A stretch of 32,014 nucleotides of DNA from an uncultured Flammeovirgaceae bacterium. Its GTDB lineage: Bacteria; Bacteroidota; Bacteroidia; Cytophagales; Cyclobacteriaceae. Shown here piece by piece: positions 17,327 through 27,246 of the stretch. The notes under the pieces are model-generated. The model ran no database searches, was not told the DNA's origin, and saw only the letters and a list, made by a program, of their open reading frames with translations. Where the stretch lies: positions 1 to 32,014 of the forward strand of contig CALBPF010000014.1 in the NCBI GenBank assembly GCA_937899105.1, given 5' to 3'. The number at the start of each line of letters is the position of its first letter. Position 1 is the stretch's first letter. Position numbers and translations under genes: made by a program.

Positions 17327-18100
17327 ATGGTTAAATACAAGACCAGGGAAGAGGTTGAAATAATTAAAGAGAGTGCGCAGATTTTAGGAAAGGCGCATGG
17401 AGAAGTGGCTAAACTTATTAAGCCTGGGGTAACAACCCTAGAATTAGATAGAGTAGCTGAAGAGTTCATTAAAGATCACGGAGGCTCGCCTTCGTTCAAG
17501 AACTTCAATGGATTTCCTTCATCGCTTTGTATCTCTCTTAATGAAAACGTAGTCCATGGTTTTCCAAGCGACTACGAGTTAAGAGAAGGAGACATTATTT
17601 CTGTGGACTGTGGAGTTTTTTATAAGAGCTTCCATAGTGATTCGGCTTATACGTATCCCGTTGGGAAAGTAACGGCCGAAGTCAAGCAGCTACTACAAGT
17701 GACAAAAGAGTCGCTTCACAAAGGAATTGAAAAAGCTGTTTTTGGAAATCGAATAGGCGATGTGGCCTATGCCATCCAAAACCATGTAGAATCATTTGGC
17801 TTCGGAATAGTTAGAGAGCTAGTAGGCCATGGACTGGGTAGAGATCTACATGAAAGCCCGGAAGTGCCAAATTATGGTAAGCGTGGCAAGGGTCCGGTAA
17901 TGAAGGAAGGGCTGGTTATCGCTATTGAACCCATGATAAATATGGGAACAAGAAAAGTGGTTCAAGAGGCAGACGGTTGGACAATAAGAACAGCGGATAG
18001 ACAACCATCGGCGCATTTTGAGCATACGGTGGCAGTATTTAAAGAAGGAACAGAGGTCTTAACGACCCATAAGTTTATAGAAGAAAATATTAAGTTTTAA
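17327..18100 (+). CDS. map: Methionine aminopeptidase, type I
   Basis: Removes the initiator Met from nascent proteins in the cytoplasm. The 257-residue pita-bread enzyme has the dinuclear metal ligands in recognisable motifs: Asp in SVDCGVF, Asp in FHSDSAYTY, His in [11 protein letters not shown], Glu in AIEPMINMG and Glu in HFEHTVAVF. The length fits the type Ia form without a zinc-finger extension. Position between secY and infA without adk is the usual arrangement in Bacteroidota. Confidence 0.97.
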   Translation: MVKYKTREEVEIIKESAQILGKAHGEVAKLIKPGVTTLELDRVAEEFIKDHGGSPSFKNFNGFPSSLCISLNENVVHGFPSDYELREGDIISVDCGVFYKSFHSDSAYTYPVGKVTAEVKQLLQVTKESLHKGIEKAVFGNRIGDVAYAIQNHVESFGFGIVRELVGHGLGRDLHESPEVPNYGKRGKGPVMKEGLVIAIEPMINMGTRKVVQEADGWTIRTADRQPSAHFEHTVAVFKEGTEVLTTHKFIEENIKF

Positions 18101-18101
18101 T

Positions 18102-18320
18102 ATGGCTAAGCAGCAGTCAATAGAGCAAGATGGAACAATAACCGAAGCGCTTTCTAACGCTATGTTCAGAGTAGAGTTAGAAAACGGACATGAAGTAATT
18201 GCCCATATCTCAGGCAAAATGCGGATGCATTATATTAAAATTTTGCCTGGCGATAAAGTAAAACTTGAAATGTCGCCATATGATTTGACAAAAGGACGAA
18301 TTGTTTATCGCTATAAATAA
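18102..18320 (+). CDS. infA: Translation initiation factor IF-1
   Basis: IF-1 is an OB-fold protein that blocks the A site during initiation. The 72 residues begin [20 protein letters not shown] and contain [20 protein letters not shown], the family signature. It follows map by 1 bp and precedes rpmJ by 6 bp. Confidence 0.98.
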   Translation: MAKQQSIEQDGTITEALSNAMFRVELENGHEVIAHISGKMRMHYIKILPGDKVKLEMSPYDLTKGRIVYRYK

Positions 18321-18326
18321 AAGATA

Positions 18327-18443
18327 ATGAAAGTTAGAGCGTCAGTTAAGAAACGTAGCGCTGATTGTAAAATAATCAGAAGAAAAGGGAAGGTCTACGT
18401 TATCAATAAGAAAAATCCACGATTTAAACAAAGACAAGGCTGA
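18327..18443 (+). CDS. rpmJ: Ribosomal protein L36, zinc-ligand-deficient form
   Basis: A 38-residue 50S protein, starting [20 protein letters not shown] and ending [11 protein letters not shown]. The zinc-binding form has three Cys and one His. Only one Cys (position 14) is left here, with Arg-Ser, Asn-Lys and Phe at or near the other sites, so it is a C- form. Its single-base spacing to rpsM and its place after infA are standard. It is too short for most ORF length cut-offs. Confidence 0.96.
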   Translation: MKVRASVKKRSADCKIIRRKGKVYVINKKNPRFKQRQG

Positions 18444-18444
18444 T

Positions 18445-18822
18445 ATGGCACGTATAGCAGGAGTAGATATCCCCGATAATAAAAGAGGCGAGATAGCCTT
18501 AACTTATATCTTTGGTATAGGTAGAAGCGCTGCCCAAAAGATTTTGACAGAAGCTGAAATCGATTGGAGTAAAAAAGTCAAAGACTGGACGGACGATGAG
18601 TCTAACACCATCAGAAGTATCATTAGTGAAAACTTCAAAGTAGAGGGTGTACTTAAGTCTGAAGTTCAGTTAAGTATCAAACGCTTGTTAGATATCGGTT
18701 GTTATCGTGGCCTTCGTCACAGAAAAAGCTTGCCTGTAAGAGGTCAGCGTACAAAGAATAACTCAAGAACTCGTAAGGGTAAGAGAAAGACAGTAGCTAA
18801 CAAGAAGAAAGCTACTAAATAA
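18445..18822 (+). CDS. rpsM: Ribosomal protein S13
   Basis: S13 sits in the 30S head, contacts P-site tRNA and forms intersubunit bridges. The 125-residue protein starts [20 protein letters not shown], has [11 protein letters not shown] near 24-34 and the conserved [20 protein letters not shown] segment (about 86-105). A very basic tail ([16 protein letters not shown]) follows. It precedes rpsK by 24 bp. Confidence 0.98.
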   Translation: MARIAGVDIPDNKRGEIALTYIFGIGRSAAQKILTEAEIDWSKKVKDWTDDESNTIRSIISENFKVEGVLKSEVQLSIKRLLDIGCYRGLRHRKSLPVRGQRTKNNSRTRKGKRKTVANKKKATK

Positions 18823-18846
18823 TTTAGTCGTTTAGTAAGGTTAGAA

Positions 18847-19239
18847 ATGGCACAAAAGAGAAAAGATAAGGCAAAGAAAAGAGTCGTTAATGTCGAGGCT
18901 ATTGGCCAGGTTCACATAAAGGCTTCGTTTAATAATATCATCATTTCGATGACAAACACCACAGGTCAGGTTATTTCTTGGGCGTCTGCTGGTAAAATGG
19001 GTTTTAAAGGCTCTAAAAAGAATACACCATATGCGGCGCAAATGGCAGCACAAGATTGTGCTCAAAAAGCTTATGATCTTGGATTGAGAAAGGTAGAAGT
19101 GTTTGTGAAAGGGCCTGGCGCCGGTAGAGAATCTGCTATCAGGACAATCCAGAATACAGGAATCGAGGTAACGACGATCAAAGACGTTACACCTCTACCT
19201 CACAATGGCTGTCGTCCTCCAAAACGTAGAAGAGTATAA
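18847..19239 (+). CDS. rpsK: Ribosomal protein S11
   Basis: S11 lies on the 30S platform near the Shine-Dalgarno helix. The 130 residues contain [20 protein letters not shown] (about 21-40) and end with [15 protein letters not shown]. The Asn-Gly in HNGCRPP is the site that becomes isoaspartate in E. coli S11 and is kept here. The N-terminus is lysine-rich. A 24-bp gap leads to rpsD. Confidence 0.98.
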   Translation: MAQKRKDKAKKRVVNVEAIGQVHIKASFNNIIISMTNTTGQVISWASAGKMGFKGSKKNTPYAAQMAAQDCAQKAYDLGLRKVEVFVKGPGAGRESAIRTIQNTGIEVTTIKDVTPLPHNGCRPPKRRRV

Positions 19240-19263
19240 TCACTAAGAGAAAAGCATTAAATA

Positions 19264-19869
19264 ATGGCAAGATATAGAGGTCCTAAGACCAAGATCGCTA
19301 GAAGGTTTAACGAACCTATCTTCGGCGCTAGTAAAGCGCTTCAAAAGAAAAGCTACCCTCCTGGGCAACATGGTAGAAACAGGAGAAGAAAGCAATCTGA
19401 ATATGCTATTCAACTAGGAGAAAAACAAAAGGCTAAGTACACCTATGGCGTTCTTGAAAAGCAGTTTGCTAACTTATTTGACAAGGCATCACGCAAATCA
19501 GGTATCACTGGTGAGATACTCTTACAGTTGCTCGAGTCAAGATTGGACAACATCATTTTTAGATTAGGAATAGCTCCAACAAGAAGAGCGGCAAGGCAGT
19601 TGGTTCTTCATAAGCACATTACGGTGAATGGCGACATTGTCAATATTCCATCCTTTAGTGTAAGGGTAGGTGATATAATTGCTGTAAGAGAGAGATCCAA
19701 GTCGCTTGAAGTGGTCACAGATAGCTTAGCATCAAATATTCAGAACCGATTTCCATGGTTGGAGTGGGATGGTTCAGAATTGAGCGGTAAAGTTGTAGCG
19801 ATACCACAGCGGGATGAAATTCCTGAAAATATCAACGAACAGTTGATTGTCGAACTTTACTCTAAATAG
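19264..19869 (+). CDS. rpsD: Ribosomal protein S4, cysteine-free form
   Basis: S4 nucleates 30S assembly and guards the mRNA entry site. In E. coli it represses the alpha operon. The 201-residue sequence begins [20 protein letters not shown] and has the S4 RNA-binding domain with [20 protein letters not shown] (about 92-111) and [20 protein letters not shown]. There are no cysteines, so the zinc knuckle of some S4 proteins is absent. The stop codon lies in a tandem near-repeat TCTAAATAGA/TCTAAATAAT (19861-19880). Confidence 0.98.
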   Translation: MARYRGPKTKIARRFNEPIFGASKALQKKSYPPGQHGRNRRRKQSEYAIQLGEKQKAKYTYGVLEKQFANLFDKASRKSGITGEILLQLLESRLDNIIFRLGIAPTRRAARQLVLHKHITVNGDIVNIPSFSVRVGDIIAVRERSKSLEVVTDSLASNIQNRFPWLEWDGSELSGKVVAIPQRDEIPENINEQLIVELYSK

Positions 19870-19886
19870 ATCTAAATAATAATCAA

Positions 19887-19909
19887 AGCCTTGAACATAA
19901 TTTAAGGCT
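19887..19909 (+). promoter_or_regulatory. Stem-loop between rpsD and rpoA
   Basis: AGCCTTGAA (19887-19895) pairs with TTTAAGGCT (19901-19909), nine pairs including one G-U, around the loop CATAA. It lies in the 64-bp gap before rpoA, 24 nt before its ATG. No U-tract follows, so it is unlikely to be a terminator. It may be an mRNA-processing site, or a protein-binding element tuning rpoA relative to the ribosomal genes. Confidence 0.5.
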
Positions 19910-19933
19910 CAAACTTTAAAAGCTGAAACTACT

Positions 19934-20923
19934 ATGTCGATTTTAGCATTTCAAATGCCAGACAAGGTCGCAATGGAAAAAGCGGATGATTTCCGTGGCC
20001 TTTTTACGTTTAAACCCCTTGAAAAAGGATATGGTGTAACTATAGGAAATGCCTTAAGAAGAATTTTACTTTCTTCATTAGAAGGTTATGCTATCACAGG
20101 GATAAAGGTGCCTGGTGTACTCCATGAATTTTCTACCATCGAAGGTGTGGTTGAAGATGTATCTGAAATCATATTGAACCTAAAAATGGTAAGGTTCAAA
20201 AAGATAGGCGAATCTTTTGATAATAAGATTACTGTTTCAATCAAAAATCAAAAAGAGTTCAAGGCTGGTGATATTATCGGAGCTACTTCAGCTTTCGAAA
20301 TATTGAATCCTGATTTGGTTATCTGCAATCTCGATGAATCTGTCGAGATGGAGATTGAATTAAGCGTCGAAAAAGGACGTGGTTATTTGCCTGCGGAGGA
20401 AAATAAGCCTGCAGAGCAGGTTTTCGGATTTATCCCTATTGATGCGATTTTTACGCCAATCAAGAATGTAAAATACAGTATTGAGAATACAAGGGTTGAG
20501 CAAAAAACAGATTACGAACAATTAATTATTGATATTGAAACTGACGGGTCTATTCACCCAGAGAAAGCTCTAGAAGGCGCCGCTCATATTTTGATTCAAC
20601 ACTTCATGTTGTTCTCTGATAAATCGATAGAGTTAGAGACCGACAAAGGTGGAGAGATCGAGCAAGTAGATGAAGAAATGCTGCATATGCGTAAGCTGTT
20701 AAAAACTTCTTTGAACGACCTCGATCTTTCAGTTAGAGCATATAACTGCTTGAAAGCTGCCGATGTTAAAACATTGGGAGATTTAGTGAGACTTGAAATT
20801 TCTGATATGATGAAGTTCAGAAACTTTGGAAAGAAGTCTTTAGCGGAATTAGAGCAATTAGTACAAGACAAAAGTTTGACTTTCGGTATGGACTTATCGA
20901 AGTACAAACTTGATGAGGAATAA
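19934..20923 (+). CDS. rpoA: DNA-directed RNA polymerase subunit alpha
   Basis: The alpha subunit dimerises to start RNA polymerase assembly and binds UP elements and activators with its C-terminal domain. The 329-residue protein has the alpha-NTD with [20 protein letters not shown] (about 27-46) and [15 protein letters not shown] (about 74-88). A linker near 245-255 follows, then the alpha-CTD (about 260-325) with [20 protein letters not shown] and [13 protein letters not shown], the helix-hairpin-helix region. Its place between rpsD and rplQ is universal. Confidence 0.98.
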   Translation: MSILAFQMPDKVAMEKADDFRGLFTFKPLEKGYGVTIGNALRRILLSSLEGYAITGIKVPGVLHEFSTIEGVVEDVSEIILNLKMVRFKKIGESFDNKITVSIKNQKEFKAGDIIGATSAFEILNPDLVICNLDESVEMEIELSVEKGRGYLPAEENKPAEQVFGFIPIDAIFTPIKNVKYSIENTRVEQKTDYEQLIIDIETDGSIHPEKALEGAAHILIQHFMLFSDKSIELETDKGGEIEQVDEEMLHMRKLLKTSLNDLDLSVRAYNCLKAADVKTLGDLVRLEISDMMKFRNFGKKSLAELEQLVQDKSLTFGMDLSKYKLDEE

Positions 20924-20928
20924 GCAAG

Positions 20929-21648
20929 ATGAGACACGGTAAGAAATTCAATCACCTGGGAAGAACGGCCCCCCACAGAAAGTCAATGCTTTCTAATATG
21001 GCTACTTCCCTGATTATAAATAAGAGGATTACAACTACTGTAGCTAAGGCCAAAGCCTTAAGGAAATACGTTGAGCCTATATTAACAAAAGCTAAAGACG
21101 ATACTACTCACGCCAGACGTGTAGTGTTCTCTTACTTAAATGACAAAGATTCTGTAAAGACATTATTTGATGAGGTAGCCGGTAAAATTGCTGATCGCCC
21201 CGGAGGTTATACCAGAATTCTTAAAACAGGCAATAGGCTGGGAGATAATGCGGATATGTGCATAATCGAATTGGTCGATTACAATGAACTTCTATTAGGT
21301 GATGCTCCTAAGAAGTCTAAGACGAGAAGAAGTAGAAGAGGTAAAGGTGGATCGTCTAAGTCAGAAGAAGCAAAAGCCGCTCCTGTGGTAGAGGAAGGTC
21401 CTGTGGAAGATGTAGCTGAAGTGAGTGAAGAGGTAGCGGTCGAAGAGGAAGTAACGCCGGAGGTTGTTTCTGATGAAACTTTAGCAGAAGCTGAGGCAGA
21501 GGTTGTGGCATCATCAGAGGATGTAGTGGCTGAAGAAGAAGTAGCTATACCAGAGGAAGCTCCCGCGGAAGATGTTGAAGCAAAGGCTGAAGCGGATTCT
21601 AAAGAGGAAAAAGATACAGAAGAAGATGATAAGGATGCTGAGAAATAA
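20929..21648 (+). CDS. rplQ: Ribosomal protein L17 with long acidic C-terminal extension
   Basis: L17 lies near the peptide exit site of the 50S subunit. The core is residues 1-123, starting [20 protein letters not shown] and ending in [15 protein letters not shown]. Beyond it come a basic linker (about 128-140, [13 protein letters not shown]) and a low-complexity tail (about 145-239) with roughly 39 Asp/Glu among 95 residues, plus Ala and Val. Typical L17 is about 115-130 residues. Tails are common in Bacteroidota L17, but this one is long and strongly acidic. The frame is intact to a TAA followed by a strong terminator, so the tail is real coding sequence by position. It is the last gene of the operon. 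Confidence 0.96.
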   Translation: MRHGKKFNHLGRTAPHRKSMLSNMATSLIINKRITTTVAKAKALRKYVEPILTKAKDDTTHARRVVFSYLNDKDSVKTLFDEVAGKIADRPGGYTRILKTGNRLGDNADMCIIELVDYNELLLGDAPKKSKTRRSRRGKGGSSKSEEAKAAPVVEEGPVEDVAEVSEEVAVEEEVTPEVVSDETLAEAEAEVVASSEDVVAEEEVAIPEEAPAEDVEAKAEADSKEEKDTEEDDKDAEK

Positions 21649-21672
21649 AAACGAAGGTTTCCTATAAAATTG

Positions 21673-21712
21673 AAGGGATTAGATTTTTATCTGATCCCTT
21701 TTTTTATTTTTG
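21673..21712 (+). terminator. Rho-independent terminator of the ribosomal operon
   Basis: AAGGGATTAGAT (21673-21684) pairs with ATCTGATCCCTT (21689-21700), 12 pairs with one G-U, around a TTTT loop. A T-rich run (to about 21711) follows. It begins 25 nt after the rplQ stop codon. The T-run overlaps a candidate -7 element for carA. Confidence 0.93.
21705..21712 (+). promoter_or_regulatory. Candidate -7 element for carA-eno
   Basis: TATTTTTG fits TAnnTTTG and ends 28 nt before the carA ATG. I see no TTTG at the -33 position, which falls in the terminator stem, so the match is incomplete. The carA-eno pair still needs some start signal after the strong terminator, which supports it. Confidence 0.45.
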
Positions 21713-21740
21713 CTGCATTCTAAATTCCAAACCACCACAT

Positions 21741-24120
<2,380 letters not shown>

Positions 24121-24124
24121 AATA

Positions 24125-24161
24125 AAAAGTAGTAGAGGATGCTACTTCCTCTACTACTTTT
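24125..24161. terminator. Strong hairpin terminator after eno
   Basis: AAAAGTAGTAGAGGA (24125-24139) and TCCTCTACTACTTTT (24147-24161) form a perfect 15-bp stem around the loop TGCTACT. The A and T ends give a T-run at the 3' edge on both strands, so it can act in either direction. It starts 4 nt after the eno stop codon. Confidence 0.9.
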
Positions 24162-24249
24162 CTCCACTAATCGCGATGTCGGTTAATAATGCTGGTAACT
24201 GATTACCCATTTTTTCGTATCTTCCCTTAAGATTTTTTAAACTGCGCTT

Positions 24250-24540
24250 ATGAGGCTGCCTAAGTATACCAAAAATTTCTACTTCATTTTTACAGCTTTA
24301 TTCCTCATTTGGATGTTGTTCGTTGATGCAAACGACTTTGTCACACAATATAAGCTCAATCAACAACGTAAGAACTTAGAGGATGAAAAAGCCTATTATC
24401 AAGATAAAATAGCTGAGGTGCGAAATGAGCGTGAGGAACTGCTGAGTAATGACAAGTTGCTGGAGAAGTTTGCACGTGAGAAGTACCTAATGAAAAAACC
24501 TGGTGAGGATTTATTTATCGTTGTAAAAGAAAATGAATAA
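24250..24540 (+). CDS. FtsB/DivIC-family septum formation initiator protein
   Basis: A 96-residue bitopic membrane protein of the divisome FtsB/DivIC family, which bridges FtsL and FtsQ and helps activate septal cell-wall synthesis. One transmembrane helix is present (about 10-26, FYFIFTALFLIWMLFVD). A coiled coil follows (about 34-72, KLNQQRKNLEDEKAYYQDKI onward), then the family-typical FAREKYLMKKPGEDLFIV (about 75-92). The position behind eno matches the eno-ftsB order of many bacteria. Its stop codon region overlaps the next gene by 8 bp. Confidence 0.88.
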   Translation: MRLPKYTKNFYFIFTALFLIWMLFVDANDFVTQYKLNQQRKNLEDEKAYYQDKIAEVRNEREELLSNDKLLEKFAREKYLMKKPGEDLFIVVKENE

Positions 24541-25078
24541 GGTATTTATCATATCGCTTTGCTGTCTTATAGGATCAGCTTCCATTGCGCAGAATAACAA
24601 TGTTATTGATGAAAGATCTTCCGTAAGAGATAGAATATTCTTTGGGGGTAACCTTGGCTTTTCTTTTGGCGACATCACATTTATTGAAGTTGCACCGCTG
24701 GTAGGCTACAGAATCACCGACAAACTTTCCGGGGGGCTTCAGGTACAATATCGCTATAGAAATGACAAACGCTTTACTCCGGATCTTGACGCTACGGATT
24801 ATGGGGCAAACCTTTTTGCGCGGTACAATCTACCCGCTCCGTTTTTCTTGCAGGCCGAGTACGAATACCTGAATTTTGAATTCTTTGATAGCCAGCTAGA
24901 TACAGAACGTGATAGCTTTTCAAGTGTATTTGTTGGTGGTGGCATGGCTCAACCGTTAGGGAAGCGGGCGTTTTTCACAATAACTGTACTTTATAACTTA
25001 AGTTATGACGACAACGAAGCGCCCAGACCGTACGATAATCCATTAGTGGTAAGAGTAGGTATAAACGCTGGGTTCTAA
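24533..25078 (+). CDS. Small outer-membrane beta-barrel protein, function unknown
   Basis: A 181-residue exported protein. A signal peptide covers about residues 1-19 (KVFIISLCCLIGSASIAQ). The rest alternates aromatic and polar residues in strands such as FGGNLGFSFGDITFIEVAPL and LSGGLQVQYRYR and ends in Phe (VGINAGF), the pattern of an outer-membrane barrel of about eight strands. No specific family is recognised. It overlaps the divIC-like gene by 8 bp and so is probably translated with it. Its stop codon overlaps the convergent dehydrogenase gene by 4 bp. Confidence 0.8.
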   Translation: MNKVFIISLCCLIGSASIAQNNNVIDERSSVRDRIFFGGNLGFSFGDITFIEVAPLVGYRITDKLSGGLQVQYRYRNDKRFTPDLDATDYGANLFARYNLPAPFFLQAEYEYLNFEFFDSQLDTERDSFSSVFVGGGMAQPLGKRAFFTITVLYNLSYDDNEAPRPYDNPLVVRVGINAGF

Positions 25079-26154
25079 CCCAATTTCACTCCTAGTTTCT
25101 TCTCAATTTCCATCAAGTCGCTAACCACGTTTGTGTTTAGTGGTATTCCACTTTTTCTACGTACTGCTTCCATTTCTCGTTCAGGGTCTCCGGGGATAAG
25201 TACCCTTTGCTGCTCATCTATAGGGGCGGTACTTCGAAAACGTGCTATCCAATTGTCCATATGATTTTTGAATTCGTCGGCAGGCCTGAAAGCATCTATC
25301 CTCATAGCCCCTAAAAAATGCCCTAATCCTTCGCCGACTGGATCTTCCGGCAGTGGAAGAAAGCTGACGAAGGGCGGAGCCCATGGCCCATAATTAGCTC
25401 CTGAAAATACCGCAGAAAAGATATCTACGATTGAACCCAACGCATAGCCTTTATGACTGCCATGTGTTCTGTCGCCACCAAGTGGCAATAAGGCCCCACC
25501 TTTTTTTAACTCGTTAGGGTCAACGGATTTATTTCCTTCCTGAGTCTGAACCCAGCCTTCCGGAGCTTCTGCCCCAGTTCTCTGTAATATTTCCAACTTA
25601 CCATTTGCCGCGGTGGTTGTAGCTAAATCGGCTACAAATGGAGGCTGGTCGTGGGTAGGAATGGCTACGGCTATGGGATTGGTGCCCAGCATACGTTCTG
25701 TAGCGAATGTAGGCGCTACCAGTGGGCTGGCGTTGGTCATAGCTATACCTACCATCTCTTGCTCTACAGCCATAAGTGTATGGTATCCCGCTATCCCAAA
25801 ATGATTTGAATTTTTTACACTTACCCAACCGGAGCCTACTTTTTTTGCTTTTTCTATCGCTATTTCCATGGCCCTTGGGGCTACCACTAAGCCAAGGCCT
25901 GCGTCACCGTCAACCACTGCCGTACTGAGAGTTTCATGCACAATTTTAATATCAGGTGCCGGGTTAATTCTTCCCGCCTCCCATAACCTTACATACCCGC
26001 TAAGGCGTGCAACACCGTGGGAATCGATACCCCTCAGATCGGCGCTTATCAAAACATCAGTAGCGAGATCGGCATGTGATGGACTGCAGCCCATCGCCAG
26101 AAAAGTGTTTCTGGTAAACTCCCTTAGCTCAGAATCTTTAAATGTCGTTTTCAT
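25075..26154 (-). CDS. Ldh_2-family malate/L-lactate (2-hydroxy acid) dehydrogenase
   Basis: A 359-residue NAD(P)-dependent oxidoreductase of the family containing YlbC/AllD, ComC and L-sulfolactate or malate dehydrogenases. Typical motifs are ADLRGIDSHGVARLSGYV (about 33-50) with the catalytic His, VKNSNHFGIAGYHTLMA (about 112-128) and MLGTNPIAVAIP (about 155-166). GSHKGYALGSIVDIFSAVFS (about 232-251) closes the active site. The substrate cannot be told from sequence. It starts 12 bp after the phosphatase gene on the same strand, so the two probably form an operon. No neighbouring pathway genes suggest a role. Confidence 0.9.
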   Translation of the reverse strand: MKTTFKDSELREFTRNTFLAMGCSPSHADLATDVLISADLRGIDSHGVARLSGYVRLWEAGRINPAPDIKIVHETLSTAVVDGDAGLGLVVAPRAMEIAIEKAKKVGSGWVSVKNSNHFGIAGYHTLMAVEQEMVGIAMTNASPLVAPTFATERMLGTNPIAVAIPTHDQPPFVADLATTTAANGKLEILQRTGAEAPEGWVQTQEGNKSVDPNELKKGGALLPLGGDRTHGSHKGYALGSIVDIFSAVFSGANYGPWAPPFVSFLPLPEDPVGEGLGHFLGAMRIDAFRPADEFKNHMDNWIARFRSTAPIDEQQRVLIPGDPEREMEAVRRKSGIPLNTNVVSDLMEIEKKLGVKLG

Positions 26155-26166
26155 GCGCTTGCGAAA

Positions 26167-27102
26167 TTAGTCAAGTCCTGCGCCATCTACAATTTGCGCC
26201 AGCGCCCCCTCTTTCAAAGCGTACTTAGACACTCTGATGTGTTGAAATGGAATTCGCTTCAATAAAAGATCAACGAGGCAAGAAGCCACTACGATCATAT
26301 CGACACGCATTTCAATCATGCCGGGCATGGCTAGCCTTCCTGCACGATCTTTAGTAAGGAGTTGTTCATGGATGCTGCGGTAGGCGGATATGGTCAATGG
26401 AGTCTCCGTTTGTTCTTCAGTAATTACTAAGCCCGTTAACTGGCAGTAAATGGCGCTTAAGGTATCAAACGTTCCTGAAGAGCCGATCAGTGTGGTTGGC
26501 TTGAACCGTTCCGAAGCATTAAATAGCGTATTTAACATATCTCCGAGATAATCCTCAAGGGCGCCGACCTCGGTTTCTAAAATAGGATCGTGCTTATGAA
26601 ACAGATCCATTAAACGCTGAGCGCCTATTTCGAAACTTCCTTTCCATAAAATATCGGTCCCTGTGGCTATGATAAACTCGACGCTGCCCCCGCCGATATC
26701 TATGGTGAGAACGGGCTCCGTTCCAACGTCAATCGCGCTGAAAACACCTCGGTAAATAAGTTCGGCCTCCTTGCCTCCATCAATTATGCTTAGATCAATG
26801 TTTGTTTCCTTAAGGATTTGCCGCTTTAGCTGTAAGCCGTTTGATGCATTTCTAAATGCACTCGTTGCGAAAGCATATACCTCATGAACGTGGAGCTCAT
26901 CTATCTTAATTTTGAAATGCTGCAAAGCGCCAATTGCTCTTTGTGCAGCTTCGCCTGTTATCTTTTTGTTATTAATTCCTCCCTCGCCAATTTTAACTAC
27001 CCTCTTTTCCTGGTGCAGTACAATAGGATCCGTACCGTGCAGCTTCACAATTAAAAGGTGAAAAGTATTGGTTCCACAGTCAATTATGGTGATTCTCCTC
27101 AT
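26167..27102 (-). CDS. Ppx/GppA-family exopolyphosphatase or pppGpp phosphohydrolase
   Basis: A member of the actin-like ATPase superfamily that degrades polyphosphate or pppGpp. I take the ATG at 27102 (MRRITIIDCGTNTFHLLIVK, 311 residues). A TTG at 27120 is in frame but adds only six residues that do not match the family. Phosphate-binding loops are DCGTNTFHLL (about 8-17) and VLTIDIGGGSVEFI (about 132-145). A third conserved loop is LIGSSGTFDTLSAIY (about 207-221). The two-domain short form lacks the C-terminal HD-like domains of E. coli Ppx. Ppx versus GppA activity is not decidable here. Confidence 0.9.
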   Translation of the reverse strand: MRRITIIDCGTNTFHLLIVKLHGTDPIVLHQEKRVVKIGEGGINNKKITGEAAQRAIGALQHFKIKIDELHVHEVYAFATSAFRNASNGLQLKRQILKETNIDLSIIDGGKEAELIYRGVFSAIDVGTEPVLTIDIGGGSVEFIIATGTDILWKGSFEIGAQRLMDLFHKHDPILETEVGALEDYLGDMLNTLFNASERFKPTTLIGSSGTFDTLSAIYCQLTGLVITEEQTETPLTISAYRSIHEQLLTKDRAGRLAMPGMIEMRVDMIVVASCLVDLLLKRIPFQHIRVSKYALKEGALAQIVDGAGLD

Positions 27103-27199
27103 TGCAGATACTTTTTGCAAGTATACTACAACTTTAAGAATGTTTGTCAGACTTACATACGTACTGATATATATCTTTTAAATATGATAAAATAGTTTT

Positions 27200-27230
27200 T
27201 TTGATGTATTTAAAGTAATTATTACATTCG
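27200..27230 (+). promoter_or_regulatory. Candidate promoter of the RHS-like gene cluster
   Basis: TTTG (27200-27203), a 19-nt spacer and TACATTCG (27223-27230, one mismatch to TAnnTTTG) lie 16 bp before the ATG at 27247. The surrounding 125-bp divergent gap is very AT-rich. The leader would be about 10 nt. Confidence 0.5.
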
Positions 27231-27246
27231 TTTATTAATATTATAA

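Noticed and set aside
24218..24225. TATCTTCC as a promoter element for the divIC-like gene
   Set aside because: Two mismatches at the most conserved end of TAnnTTTG and no -33 TTTG at a proper distance.
25069..25082. TGGGTT/AACCCA hairpin at the convergent stop codons as a shared terminator
   Set aside because: Short stem with a two-base gap and no clear T-run on either strand; too weak to call.
27118..27125. TATACTTG on the minus strand as a promoter for the Ppx/GppA gene
   Set aside because: One mismatch but no -33 element; it also forms one arm of a small ATACTT/AAGTAT hairpin (27108-27124), so the match may be incidental.
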